From Gymnorhina tibicen (lineage: Eukaryota; Chordata; Aves; Passeriformes; Artamidae), in assembly GCA_013399875.1 (NCBI GenBank), contig VXAZ01004553.1, positions 1,054,001 to 1,118,000 on the forward strand: 64,000 nucleotides of DNA, read 5' to 3'. The notes beneath the pieces are model-generated. The model saw nothing but the letters and a program-made list of their open reading frames with translations, was not told the DNA's origin and did not search any database. The stretch's first letter is position 1, and the number at the start of each line of letters is the position of its first letter. A program made the translations under genes and the position numbers. Positions 1 through 13,600 of this stretch are shown here, in pieces.

Positions 1-946
1 CACAGATTCTTTCCAAAGACCTTGCTGATGATAACATGCCATTAGAGCCACACCTCAACACAGAGATGGAGGTTAAAAACTTATTATTTCCCTGCACCCC
101 TTAATGAAGGCAAGATGCATAGATACGAGGCATAGAAGGCTTCAGAAATTCAGAATTCAGCTTCAGTCTGTATAATCAAGCACAGAGTAGTGTCAAATCA
201 GCAGCAGTGTTTATCTGATGAAACACACTCCTCTCCACAAATCGTTGATTACTCTTTTCTAACGAGAGCTGACTTGGGATAATAGCCAAGAAAAAATACT
301 GTTTTCTTCACTGAAAGTTTAAATAAAAGCAAATGTCTTTATTCAAATCCATTTATGGTGCAAGAAAAATTAATTTTTATCATTGCAAAATCAGAAAGGT
401 TTGAAGAGAAATAAAAGAGATTTCTGTGCTAACTGGTGGTATTTTTTAATCTAGTGATAAAAAGTCAAAGCTGAAGATTTGCCTTCTATAAACTCAATTT
501 AAAATATCAGGATAAGAGCTATTCCTCCATAATCATTACTTTTGGGCGCACAGTCATATGTATTGGCTGAAAAAATACAGACAGCACGAAGAATTATTTC
601 ACCAGATGACTACATTGCTGAAACTCCAAAAGGTTCAAATTGAAGTGTTTGAAAACCATCCTGTAGGCTAATTGTGTTTCCTCAAGCCCCAAGGGAACAC
701 ATGATGTCTCCATGGCAACTGGTCTTTACTTTTTTATTTAGAAAAGTGTTTATGCATCATACTTCTCATACTGTCAGGTACAGGGAAAACGTAATGCTGG
801 AGGATTTTAACAGTCAGCAGCTTTTTCTTTTGCAGTCTTTCCCTTAGTGTGGATATTATAGTTGTGTTTTCTCATCTTAACTTCATTTTCATAATGAAGT
901 GGTCATTACATTTTATTTTTGCATTGCAAAACACTTACCTGAAAGC

Positions 947-966
947 AAAAAAAAAAAAAAAAAAAA
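947..966 (+). repeat. Poly-A tract, 20 bases
   Basis: A perfect run of 20 A. No retroposed gene or SINE body is recognisable just before it, so it is treated as a simple repeat. Confidence 0.95.
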
Positions 967-2809
967 GATGGCTTATTTTCTTGCATTATTGCAGTGGCAA
1001 TTCAGCAGATTTGAGCTGCCCTTCATTTGTGTGCAAGTTTCGTGTTAATTTAGCAGAGGTACCAGAGCTGTGGTAGGGATTGACACCGATACCAAATCCG
1101 AGCATGAGAAAAAAGATTCTTTTTTGGTTTTTTAATCCATACCATGTGATTGGTACCTGGCTGCTTCACTGATTATAAACTAGTGCAGAATTAGGACTAA
1201 TAAACTGAAAAAGGAACCCAGGTTGCTGGGAGGGAATGGGAGCCCGCTCTCTCTGATGTTCAGGCTGGCACATCCAGGAGATGAACACCTAGAGTCTGTA
1301 TTTGCCTTTCAAATGAGCTCGCAAAATGAATTCAAACAACTCATTTTACCTCTGTAACTCAGATCCTGCATCTACAGGTGGCATTAATGACTTGTTTTTC
1401 CAAAACACTGCAACATCTGCACTTTTGGAAGGAGATGAATTACAGCTCAAGGCTTTTGCCTCTTGCTGAATACAAACTGACTTGCTTTCCGGAAATATTT
1501 TGCCATCATCAGTCCTTGCCTATTAGTGTTTATTTGATACCAGGGCTGATGGCCTGATGATCCCAGGGTTCTGCAGCCATTTCAGTCACCTGTACAGCTC
1601 CTGTAGTTGCAGTCATTCTAGAGCTTTACTCAGCAGTTTCAGTTTTACCTGCTCGTTTTTGTCAACACAGTGTTTTTGCCAGGGCTACAGAATTGTATTT
1701 CTTTGTATTTGACCAAGGCCTGATTGGAGAGCTCCTGGCCATCTGTCTGTACTAACTGTACTTTAGCTCACAGATGAAATTGTGCCAGGACAGGCAAGGG
1801 ATCTACTTAACCTGCTGAAGTCCCCTCCAAACCTATTTCTACAGCTTTCTGGTACTTTTCACTAAGGTATAATTTTTTTCTATTTTTAAATTCTTACTAT
1901 ACTGACAGGTTTTTTTCCCTTCAAACATTTGAGTTTGAAGTTTGTGTGCATAAAACTCCACTTAATGGCAGGCTTTAAGGCAAGAATTGATTTGGATGCT
2001 TTATGGAATCGAAGTGTGTCCTCTCAGTGTCCCATTCTGGTTCTAAACCCTCTCCTTGAGGAATACGAGCCCAGCACGGTGATGACTAAACTGCTGCTAT
2101 TGTTGTGGTGGTGTTTAGATGCATCAGCGAGGAATATTTTTAAGAACATTTCCTATTGTTTCAATTAAGCGTCGATAAATCAAGGAACAGCAAAACTGCT
2201 GTGTGACCTTGACCAAAAATAACACACTTCAATGACCTAATATAGAGAAAGCAGTTCCCAGACAGTTTAGAGAGTATAAATTGCTGGTCCAGAACAACCA
2301 CCAAGTAATGATCAGATCTATAAAGAATTTATAATTGGTTTTTATGGAAAATATACAAACAACACCCTTGCCCCAACTGTGTAACAGTAATAATTAATCT
2401 ATCAGTGGCATCTGGACAGTAAAAAACTGCCAGTCTAAGTTCTAGCTTGTACTGATAAGAACTTTCAGTCTCCTGTGCTAGAGAAGAATAGTGGAAAGCA
2501 GATTTAGACATGCATTGTGTGCCAGCTGATCCAGGCATTTAGCTGCTTCCATTCAAACAGGCAAACAATTTGCTTGTGTTTTTTATTTGCACAAAAAGCA
2601 CAGTCGTAAATGTGTACATTGCCATGAAACTGAACACAAACTAGTTGTTACCAGTTGGCAGGAGAGAAAAGTATTGTCTTAAAACATGTTTGCTGCAGTC
2701 TTTTTGAATTTGTTTTTGTCACTAGCAGTAATAAGCAAGAACATGCTGTAGGGTGACTGCATCCCATTCATAACGGCATCGCTTTTTCCGAAACCTAATA
2801 GCAACAGCC

Positions 2810-2849
2810 TTGGTGATATTTACTTAATGTTTACCTTTAATATCACCAA
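2810..2849 (+). repeat. Short inverted repeat (11 bp arms, 18 bp loop)
   Basis: TTGGTGATATT at 2810-2820 is the exact reverse complement of AATATCACCAA at 2839-2849. It could form a hairpin in DNA or RNA. No T-run follows, and eukaryotic genes do not use such terminators, so no function is assigned. Confidence 0.9.
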
Positions 2850-5800
2850 AGAGACGAGCTATAGCGTTCCAGGGATATTGCAAATGCATAATAACAGTCC
2901 CTGCTTGAGACTGTCAGACCTTTTTCATCTGATTGTGATTTGTTCATATGCCTCACTTATTACGGAAGATATTTCTTATGTTTGACATCTCCATCTCTGA
3001 AGTCTTCCTTTAGATCAGAAGCATTCAGAGCTCAGGCTTCAGCTTTTGTTTTTATAGAAAAAAATACAGCATGATCTGCTGCAGGAGCTTTTGGGCCTCC
3101 TGAAGAAGCCCAAAGAGAACAGGGAGTTGCAGACTATTTGTCAGATGGGCAATTGTAAAAACCGTAATACTGACTGCACACCTCCTAAAGACTCGTGTCT
3201 GCAGGCAGAAAACCTGGTAGGTAAAATCTGGCTGCCTTCTGGCTCGTTCTCAGTACAAAATAACCATAGCACAAGATAATAATAGAGAATCTGCTTTCTG
3301 AATTAACAGTCATATCCACTTTAGGTGTTTTTAGTGATCCTAATGGGTTCTACGTCTACAGAAGTGCTGGGGTTTGTCCCTTATGTTATAGAGGATGTTT
3401 CCAAAATGAAAGAAAAAAATAAATTGCATAAAAGTAAGTGAAAATGAGAAGCATTCCAGAACGCACAATCCTCTCCTAGTAGCAATTTTAACTCGCTTGG
3501 TGAAAGTCCAGCCCCGGAAACACAAACGTTGACTTCAGTAAGCATTTCAGGCATGGCTCTTACACTGTGCTGAGCCCTCCAGGCTTAATCTGAAACAAAT
3601 AGAAGTTGAGTAGTTGATGGAAATCTCTCTTTCTTGAGTGATATTTGTATCAGGTAGCATGTTTCAAATTAAGGATTTAGATACCAACTAAAACATAAAT
3701 ATGCAGGGCACAAGAAGGAATGATCATTAATGTAAATACGAATTTATGAGATTTGAGTTAGAGATATTGAAAAAATCAAAATGGGACTAAAGAGGGATAT
3801 AAACTCCTTTTTTTCCTAAGCAAAAGCTTCTGTGGATTGCAAACAAACAGCACTAAACTTTGGGGCAATAATTGTGGGAGAGTTGTGAAAGATGGGAACG
3901 GGAAAGTGCAGAAAATTGAGAAAAAAGGGTTGCAGTTTCTGTTCTTCATCACTTTATTAGTTTTCCATTCCTTTTGTCCAGGTAGTAAAATGATAAGTTA
4001 ATTTCTATGATTTCCATTAATTGACCAATAACCTTAAAAAGACTTGTTAATGTTAGGTTTAAGAGGAGGATTATGGAAGAGATGTAGTTAAATGGTAACA
4101 TCTGGACGTTAGCTTGGAAACAGAATCCCTGAAGGACCTTCAGAGTTACTTCCACTATCCCATCCAATTCATGGGTGCAGAAATGCCAGGGATTGCCACC
4201 AAAACCAGGGAAGGAGCAGCAGGAATAGATTCACTCATAAGATAAAAAAAAAAAAAATCTGATTTCCATGAAAAGATATTAATTTAAAAAACAGCAAGAA
4301 AGGAAACACAGAACTCAGAGAAACAGATTGCTTTTTATGGCTGTATTTTTAGCACTTTCCACGGGTGACAATTACTGTGGAAAAACAGCTTCTCTAGTAC
4401 ATTTTTTCCCCCATATTATGTGTGTGTGTGAATACCAATATACATACAGGCTAATAGTGAAAGATTTTTAGCATGGCATCAGTCATTTAGTGCATACATT
4501 AATTCCCATTTAAACTTTATTTGATCATGTCTTTTAAAGCTACATTTCTCTAGAAAGGTAATGAAAGATTGTTTTTTCACTAGTTACAGATATCATCTGC
4601 TAATTTAAACCTACCTGGGGTTAGTTATTCTGTACCATAGAGGCACATAAAAGCTGATATTTTCCATTCTCCTTTTTGGTAAAGAAACAAGCATATTTCT
4701 CCTGATATGCCTGGGGATGAAACGGACTATCAGAAAACCCAATTGATCCCACAATCGTTTGAAGGCGCCACAACATCCTGATGTAGGTCAGGGCTTCAGG
4801 ACCACAGCAGAGTCCTCAGTGCATGATTTGCACTTTTCACTTCTGAAATGTTCTTCTTTGCCACTGTAGATACACTGATTAAACTGAGAATATGAAGAAA
4901 ACTTGTTCCTCCTGTTTACCAGCCCAGGAAGAAGCCACTCACACGCACACACATTTATTATATGCAGCCCAGTTAAACCAAGTAAGTAATGAATTGGATT
5001 GAATCAAGAGTAATGAAACTATAACACTGCGGTTTCTCAGCATCAGAGACCATGGAAGCTGAGGGAATTTTCCAGGAGAAACAGACTGGAAATTTTGATG
5101 CAGGTTAATCTTTAGAACCAATACAGGCTGCACATGTCATAAACTAAAGCAGCATTTCATAAACAACAATTTTAGTTTATTAGGTAGAGTAGTTTAATTT
5201 TGGCATCCTGAAATAACAGATGAGACACTTTGCTCTATTTTCATTTTTATATGTATTTATATGGCTCTGCTTTTTTCATTTCATTTGTTTTGGAGCCTTT
5301 GCAGATCTTCTTTGACAACCCATTAAAGCTGTCAGGATGTTTTTCTACATCATTGCCTTTAATTCCAGTCCTGTCTCACTTTTTCCCATCACATTTTTCC
5401 TCTCCTCTCCATCTCTCTTGCTGTTGTCTACTTTTTCCTTTATGGCCCTCTTGCTGCTTTGCTTTCTGATTCATTATTTGAAGTAAAGCTTTTTCCATAT
5501 GATGAAGAATCACAGGCATGAATAACATGATATATTCTTTCCTCAAATACAGACATTTATCCCAAATTGCGGGCAGGAGCTTCTGAGTAATGTGGTTTAA
5601 GAGTATCTGTTGAATCCCTGTAGTTTCAGCAGAACATTGATTACTTCTCTGATAATGTTGTTCAAACTCAAAAAGACTGTCAGTAATGTAGAAAAGATAA
5701 GATAAGTGGAAGACCACTCTGAATTTGATGTGAGGAGAAAGCACACTGGAACAAAATAAAATCCCTTAATATCAAAGCCTTGTAAAAATAAACAAGGCTA

Positions 5801-6611
5801 AAACCTGGGGGTGTATTTATTATGACATGTGTTGTAGAAGCTCAACACTTTAATATTTTTACTCGTGATCTCTTGAATAACTGGGAAATACATCAAATAA
5901 ATGCTGCTTATATATAATATAGACAGACAGATAAATAGATTTAAAATGTCTAGAGCCATGGGAGCTGTTTGCAATCACGCCCCTGAATTTGTTGCTCTTA
6001 GATGGGACAAGATTTTCAGAAGTAATGAGTAACCTTGAGTGCCTACATTCTGATGTCACAAGGGGACGTGTTCTAAGCTCTTGCTGTAAATTATATTCAT
6101 CTCTTTCCCTAAATGTATTCCCAGCTAAGCACCAAAAATAGAAGCCCGATGAATCAGTAAAACCTGTTAATTTTATTTGGAAAGGAATTCCTACAGAGAA
6201 AATTCTCAGCCTCCTCACCTGGGGCCTTCTGATGGAGAAGGGTCAGGATAAGGGGTTTCGTAAAGAGACAATGGGACTAGTGAGCAGAATCAGCAGCACT
6301 ATTAATTACTGCTCCTTCAGTGGTGTCCCTGTGCTGGCTTGGCAGAATAGAGGCAAAATGTTTCCATTTAATAGCAGTTTATCAGTGGATTAATGGACAG
6401 CAGATTGTGCAGTGCAGGTTCCACAGGACGGCAGAGCAAGTTGTCTGAAAACACGAGGGAGTCAATCGCGGAACGAGCGAATAATGACAGAGCAGTTCCC
6501 ATCAGGCTGCGTGGTGAGTCCCCTTCGCTGGCTCATGAATGGTAAGACATTTGGAAAGTTATTAATACAGGGTTGGACACTGTCATTCCAGCCTCTGCTG
6601 GGCTGAGGCAG

Positions 6612-7018
6612 CAGACCTTGGAGCTGTTCAGCCTGGAGAAGAGAAGGCTCTGGGGAGCCTTCCAGTGCCTAAAGGGGCTACAAGAAAGGTGGGGAGGGAC
6701 TTTTTACGAGGGTTTATAGTGACAGGACAAGCAGTAATGGCTTTAAACTGAGAGAGGGCAAGGTTAGATTGGATATTAGGAAGAAACTCTTTACCGTGCG
6801 GGTGGTGAGGCCCCGGCACAGGTTGCCAAGTGAAGCTGTGGCTGCCCCATCCCTGGAAGTATCCAAGGCCAGGTTGGATGGGGCTTGGAGCAACTTGGTC
6901 TGGTGGAACCATGGCAGGGGGGTTGGAACTGGTTGATCTTTCAGTCCCCTTCCAACACAAACCATTCTATAATTCTATAATTCTATAAATTACATGGTTC
7001 TATGATTCCATGATTCTA
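6612..7018 (+). mobile_element. CR1 LINE 3' fragment with octamer-type tail
   Basis: This is the 3' end of an avian CR1 non-LTR retrotransposon, in plus orientation. Recognisable CR1 blocks run in order: the lead (TTCAGCCTGGAGAAGAGAAG), the block around TTAGATTGGATATTAGGAAG, the GGTTGCCAAGTGAAGCTGTG stretch, the CCTTCCAACACAAACCATTC block, and a tail of drifting ATTCTATAATTCTATA units that passes into ATGATTCCATGATTCT. The decayed tail and scattered differences suggest an old copy. Short open frames on its minus strand are by-products. It is 5'-truncated, as most CR1 copies are, and carries no intact ORF2. Confidence 0.92.
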
Positions 7019-7535
7019 ATATAGGTACTGAATGGTTAAAATTGTGAGGTGGCAGAAATTCCCTGCGGTTCATCATGGATCTGACAGAGACCAGATACTT
7101 CCCTTTGCTACCATCCAGTCATTCTACTTCTGTCCTGACATCCATGGCTGTAACATATCCCTCCAAAAAGGATGGTTTGCACAAGTTAACAATATCCTTA
7201 AACAAGGATTTAGTTCTTTAATGCTGAACAAAAAGAAGCACTGCAGTCTTTTGTTAATTTCCTATGTGTTCTGGTCCTTGTATTTTATGTATAAAAATAC
7301 ATGAACAGGTTAAGCAACACCATGTTAAGCAACTTGTTGAGTTATTATTTTATAAGCTGAAGCATAGATTAAACCAGACATTATTTTTCCTCATTGTAGT
7401 CAATGGCAATATTCCCAGTAGTGTTATTAAGCACAAGAACCAGCCAGAAAGCTGGTTGTGCCTGGGTTAAATGAGGGTACAATAGATTATTCTTTCAAGA
7501 ATCTGGAGCCTATTTAAAACATTTGTTATTTGGGG

Positions 7536-7619
7536 TTTTGTTGTTTTTGTTTTTGTTTTTGTTTTTGTTTTTGTTTTTGTTTTTGTTTTTGCTTTTGTTT
7601 TTGTTTTTGTTTCGTTTTT
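7536..7619 (+). repeat. (GTTTTT)n microsatellite
   Basis: About 14 units of GTTTTT run with one base change (GCTTTTG near 7591) and one near the end (TTTCGTTTTT). Read on the minus strand it gives a Lys/Thr-rich open frame that is not a gene. Confidence 0.97.
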
Positions 7620-10600
7620 AATGAGATAGCATTGTGCAGTCATTCTTTGCATGGAAAGTGCACTAAAACTTGATTAAAATATTTTAATGAGTCACTGAGG
7701 GACTGCACTAATGCCTTCCTGTGTTAGATTATCTGCAAAAGGAAGGACTGTACCATGCAAACTCAGTGCTCTAAATCAGAGTGTAAAGCTGTAACAGGAA
7801 TTGTTTGCTGCACTAAGAAGCAGCAACAGCTGTCTGAAAGACAGAGACTCCAGGTTAGGCTGGACTAAAGGCCTTCTAGCAAACCCAATGGAAAGCTTCC
7901 CTCAGAGATTAGATGGAGTCAGAAGCACTTTGTGGTTTCTCAGCAGATGGCCAGAAGGTCTCCAAAAATTAAATCTGAAAGAAGGGTTCTGATTCTGCCA
8001 TTTCAAAGTTGTGACGAGGTTACAGCACCGTCTGAGAGCACCACGAATCTGCCACGTGAGCTCCATGCCCACCAGACACCTAAAACTAGAGAAACTTATA
8101 AATGTACAAACAGAAAAGGCAAAGTTTATTAGAAGTCACAAATTCAAAAATCATAGATCACGCAACGGCCACATGAAAATCTCTTGAAGTCTAAACGTAA
8201 CTAATATGGATAAGTCAATTTACTCTCTCATTCTGAACACCCAGGTTTTTCCAGATACTTTCTCAGAAACTAAGTGAAAGATGAGATGCTCACCCAGGGT
8301 CTCGGTTCTACCTTGGTTTTAAGGAAAAATTCTGAATGCGTAACAGTGATAAAAATAAAAAGATATTTTGTGTCACTGATGACCAGGGTGCATTTAAAGG
8401 CTTAACAAAGGCGTTTGGATGGAATTTAGGTGCCCAAATCCAAGGCTGCAATTTTGAACCTTTCAGTGCTATTAATGGATTTAAGTGAGATTTGCAAAAG
8501 AATTAGATCTGTGAGATGACAAGGATTTAAGTAACTTATCAAAACTGTATGTGGAGAATCAGTGTCTGAAGAAGACCTGGATATCCAGTTATATTTTATA
8601 TGAAAAAGATAATAAACACAATACTGAAAAAGCCTTGGAATTCAGCTGACGAGATGTCTGCTGGAAATACAAGGGAGAGGAAACAGTCCTGGAGCTTCCT
8701 GACTCTTCACTGGCAGAGCTTGCTCAAATCATAACATCTAATGCAGGAAATATTATAAAATGACACTGATCCTCTAATAAAAGGTATTTAGTTTTATAGG
8801 TTTGCAAGTATTTTTGGGATTTCTTTTATTTCTGTTCTTTGACATTGTCAGCAATTTAGATAATCATACTTGTACAAAGTTTTGAAGTTTACAACTTCTT
8901 AAATGATGTTTACTATGTTATGTAAATGTTCCCTTTTGAAATATTTTTTGAAATTTTATAGTGGCTTATATACAATTGGGAAAACATAACGATGGGTTTT
9001 TAAGAAAATATCTCAATTTTCTCTGAATTTCTTTCAGGAGTGATTTAGATTAATAAGGCAAAAATAACATTTTTAAAATTAATTATAAAATAAACTCTCA
9101 CCCAAATACTCTAGACTTTCTTTACCATTACTGGAATCCTGTCCACTTCATCATCTTGACAGAAACAAAACCATCCAGTGGGATTCCAGCTGAAGTTGTG
9201 GACATCAGCTTACACCTGCGAGGCAGCACAGGGTCCGACCTCAGTATAAATAGCCAGGAACTTTCATGGGTAGGCTTGGACCTGGAACTAAACTTAATCT
9301 TGAATTGCATCTAAAGTCCAGTTTCAGGGAGAGGAAGCACTAAAAACAGACTCACAGCTGTGCCACTTGGAAATGATCTCTCCTTGATCTTACTTTTCCT
9401 GTTTATGTTTAGGGTTTAGAGCTTCAAATGCAGTCATATGAATTTGTATGAATATTCACATTTGCATGTATGAGCCATGCAAAATTCATCCTACAAAGGC
9501 GCCGTTCCGGGGGACCTTTTCTGATGCGTGAACAAGGGCAATAATACTTCTTGCTGAGAAGATGAAATAAATGGTTGATCCTTTGAAATACATTTTCCTA
9601 GAGAAGATATGATTAGCGGGACACATTTTGAATAAATTCTGTGCATCTGTAGGAGAAATACACTTCTAATGAAAAATATAAATACCCAGGGAAAACCTTC
9701 TATGTACGTGCAGCCAAAGGAGTTACAGGAAGGCAGAGGAAGGAGGAAATTACTTGTAAAAGGATGTATGAAGTAAGATTATTTTGGAGCTGAGAAATAG
9801 ATCTACACTGTACCTTTCTTAGCATTTCCCAGGATATGTCCTGTACTTTTCATTTTATTGGCTTAAGGGAAATGCTTTTATTTCCAGAACACAAACCAAA
9901 GCACAGAAGAGGAATGCCCAGAGTAGGAAGCGCAGAAGGAAATGTCAGGGACTGAAGGCAAAATACTCATATCAGATTGCATTCTTTTGTCTAAAGGGAT
10001 GCTGGAATTCATTCATCCAGTTCAGTTAAACCCAAACATTTATCTTTCTGAGATGTACTACAGGGCTTTTTCCGGAGACACAGTGAATGACATGAGGATT
10101 CACGATGGAAGAAGGCCATCTTCCTTGACGGGGTTTGTCCTCTACATAGTCAGGAGTGATGTCCATCACTCACGACACCAGGAGGCTGGAAAACGTGTTT
10201 ATGACGGACGTAATTAAAAAATACAACATTAAGGAGGATTTGTTTATAGGATTACCCAGGAAATAAAGGTTGTGATTTATAGTTAAAGATAGATCTAAGG
10301 AAATACTGCAAAGCCCTGGGCCCTGCTGGTGCTTACTGGAATTGGGGCATTCCTTTGTATCCACGCCTAACATGGTGGGCCTCTCAGAATTCCTGTAACA
10401 TAAGCACAGCCATCAGTAGCGGGATGAAGAAATCTTTACGCTGGAGAGAAAGAAGTCTTTGTGTCAGAGAGGATCTGTATTTAAGACACTGCAGTATAAG
10501 GGAAAACATTGGAAACTCGAGGTCTCACACAGCTTGTCCATCAGCTTCGAGGCACTGACAGTGCCAGGAAGGCTGTAAAGGCCCGTCAGGGAAGGATAAG

Positions 10601-13600
10601 TGCCTCCTGCACTCACTCTGGTGGTTCTTTCCACAAGTTCCCCAAAAGGGAACACTGAGTTCTCTGCTGACTCCCTGCAGAGCATCCCTGGCAAAAACCT
10701 GCTTTAGAGCTGTCACACTTGGCACAGGAATTGTGTCAGTAGGTGGAAGGAGATCAAGAGGATCCTAAGCACTTTTTTTAAGCTCTTGAAATACATACCA
10801 GTCCTTTGATTTTGCCTGACACACAGCCCTGGGCAGCACAAAGATACGTGTTTCTGCTCCCCCTCTACTGTCCTGTTCCTTTGGTAAGCAGATCAGAATG
10901 AAGAAAGCTCAGAAGTTTTACGAGTGTCTGATGTGTGTGTCTGGTTGCAGGAAAAAAAAATAAGATTTTTGTTAGTGAAGGTCAAAATTGGGAAGCCTGG
11001 GCAGAATTCTGGAGCAAAAAGGCTGTGCTGCCAGACTGAAGTTGTGGTGGCAGATGCAGATTGGTACCCACAAAATAGATTTGGGAACAATTAGCTTTCG
11101 TCCCATGTACCTGCAGTGGATAAACTAGACTTCATTTTACCCCTCAATGAACAACTTGGTGATTGTATAGCCTTCCATGAAGAAGAGAGATAAAAGGCTC
11201 TGCTTGCAGCTCTGATCTCCACAGAAGAATTATGCTTTTCTTTAGTTATTCAATAAATGTGGTAATTTTTCACATGGAAACAAATTTTTGTAGGTTCAGG
11301 AATTTGAGAATCTGTGCAATTCTATTTATGAGCAGGATTAGATGGTAATGATTTAATTGATGGTTGAGCATGCAGACAAACCATGCATAAAAGATCTTTT
11401 CAATAATTACATCTTTTCATGGAGCAACAGGTTTTTGTAATTTAGGTTCCAGACAGTAATTACAAACCAGATGCTATTTTAGGCACAGTCTGCAGCACAC
11501 CCTTGGTACTGACTAGGAAATTCAAAACAAACACAAAACCACTGCTGGCACACTTAAGGCAGAAAGGTGAATTAAGCTGAGGTAATGTGGTATCACGTGT
11601 GAATTGCTACAAAAGTATTGTATATGTTATTTTTGTAATAACCTCTGTCTGGGTTCACTGTCATGGAGCACGAGTGGTTTGTGTGGAATTATTTTTCTAA
11701 TGTTTTGTGTTGAACCTTCTGTGTCAAAAAGTTCAGGTTTTATTTGCACACCTAAAAATCACTGTGTGCCAGTATTGGGTGCTTGGAAAAGAAGGGATGA
11801 ATTGTTTCCTGATTTGGAGGCTTGAGCCTGGTGGGAGCTCAGGCACCCACTGAAGCTGCTCCCTGCAGCCCCCCATCTACCAGCACCTTGCCATGCAAAC
11901 ATAATACACTGATAAAAATTGAGGCTTGTTAGCAAACTCTGAAAGCCACTCCTGTAATAGGATGTTAGGAGAGTCTGGATAAAAGAAATAATGCAGTTTT
12001 GGAACAAGATAATGTCATATTCTGAGAAACATGAGATGTTTTACTTCTGTGAGGAGCTAGGAATCATTAGTATGAAACACAGGATGTTTTGCATTCCCTG
12101 CACAATGAAGTGTTGCTGACTCGTCTTACACCCTGAAATGTGGGATTTACCCCAGCAACCAAAACAAATAATGATTTACAGCTTTCTTTATCTTTTTTTT
12201 CTTTTGCTTTTGTCACAAGTAATTACCTGTCTTGAAACCGTTCACAGCAGGTGCCAAAGGAGAAAGGAAATTAATACAGAGCTGTAAATGCAAATCTCCT
12301 TTCTTTAGAGATCCTTTCTCTTAAGGACAGCAACATCAGAGTTTGCTGTGCCTTTGGTTTAAATAAAACTTCCAGAAGATATTTCTCAATAAATTTTTGT
12401 TATTTGGGCAGTTGGATAGTTGTGTCTGTTCCCCTGAATCCTCTGTCAGCTCCTTGTATAAACACAGCTCTCTCACTTGTCTATTTGCTCTCTGTGGGGC
12501 TGAACATTACATTAGACAAGTGTCAGAATGTTCTGACATCTCAGGCTGTGTTATAGCCTCAAACATTTTATTAAGGTACTTATTCAAACACCTGAAGACA
12601 TCAAATGTTTGATGTCTTTAGGAACAGACATGAGTAGCTATTGATTTTGTGATTTTCTGTCACCTTGGATTTTGCAGCACTCATCAAAAGTGTTTCAGGC
12701 CTGGCCATTACTATTAACTCATTAAATTGAAAACTGGCAACTTATTCTATCATGTCCTCACGTTCTGCAGCAGCTCTTATGTCCCTACAATTTTGGTCAG
12801 TTACCTGAAGACAAAATACCCACCTTTGTGATGGAAATGTTATTGCTGTGAGGTGAGTGGCAGATGAAATGAGAGCAAAGGTTGAAGCAGCTCATTACAG
12901 CCTTGTCTGTTGGACCTGGGCTTGCTGGGACAACTTACACGTGGAGAATGAGAACAATTGAGCCCATCTGTCCAGTAAAAATCACTGAGGGAAAGAGGAT
13001 GAGGGAAAGATTTTAAGGGAAGGAGGAGGCAAAAAAGCAAATATCAGAAGTAAAAAAAAAAGAAGTAATACCAGTTGACAAGTAAAATGAAAAGCTGTCA
13101 GGCATATATGTAGATGCAACTTGGAAGTTATTTCTATCTGCAGTGGGATTTCCACGGCAAAGAGTCTCAGATCTTGTCTGAAGAGCTGCAGAACTTTGGA
13201 AGGTTTAGCTGAAATGTGCTGTTCTGCCTTGGCAGGGTGAGGGCAGAAAAGGGAGTGGGACAGAATGGCACCCCAGTTCTCAAGCAGATTGGAGGAAATG
13301 AAAATACAATTTAGCAGAGTCCCGCACCCAATAATAAAAATGTTCCAATAAAAAGAAGGAATTTTTTTTCTTTTTTTGGGGCCATCTCAACCTATTATTT
13401 GGTCCAATGAATTTTAATTTAAAGTGGATTCATAGTAAGAGGAGGAAATAGCTTCCTGTCCTTCCTCACCAAGAGATGATACAGCTCCAATGTCATATTG
13501 GGAATTGCTCCCTCTGTTTCAATCCACTCTAACTTTTCAAGTAGTTTAACTAGTGTAGAAAGGGAAGAAGTCTTGGGACATTTACAAACAATTGGGTAAA

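Larger units (their letters stand above)
1..6611. other. No gene recognised (downstream of SYT9)
   Basis: AT-rich DNA with a poly-A tract (947-966) and a hairpin (2810-2849). The longest open frames, up to 122 codons at 5376-5744 on the minus strand, match no family I know and sit in ordinary AT-rich sequence. If the neighbouring gene in this synteny block were here I would expect conserved exons, and I see none. Confidence 0.7.

Noticed and set aside
5376..5744. 122-codon minus-strand open frame
   Set aside because: It matches no family I recognise, ends in a low-complexity Lys/Gln/Glu stretch that mirrors a C/T-rich plus strand, and has no supporting splice or promoter context.
6628..6965. 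Two overlapping minus-strand frames
   Set aside because: They are antisense reading through a CR1 3' end, which is non-coding.
7467..7652. Lys/Thr-repeat protein frame
   Set aside because: It is the translation of the (GTTTTT)n microsatellite on the minus strand.
9376..9395. Possible SYT9 last exon reading Glu-Lys-stop after an AG
   Set aside because: The upstream tract is poor in pyrimidines and the ending differs from the expected Lys-Arg; nothing else supports it.
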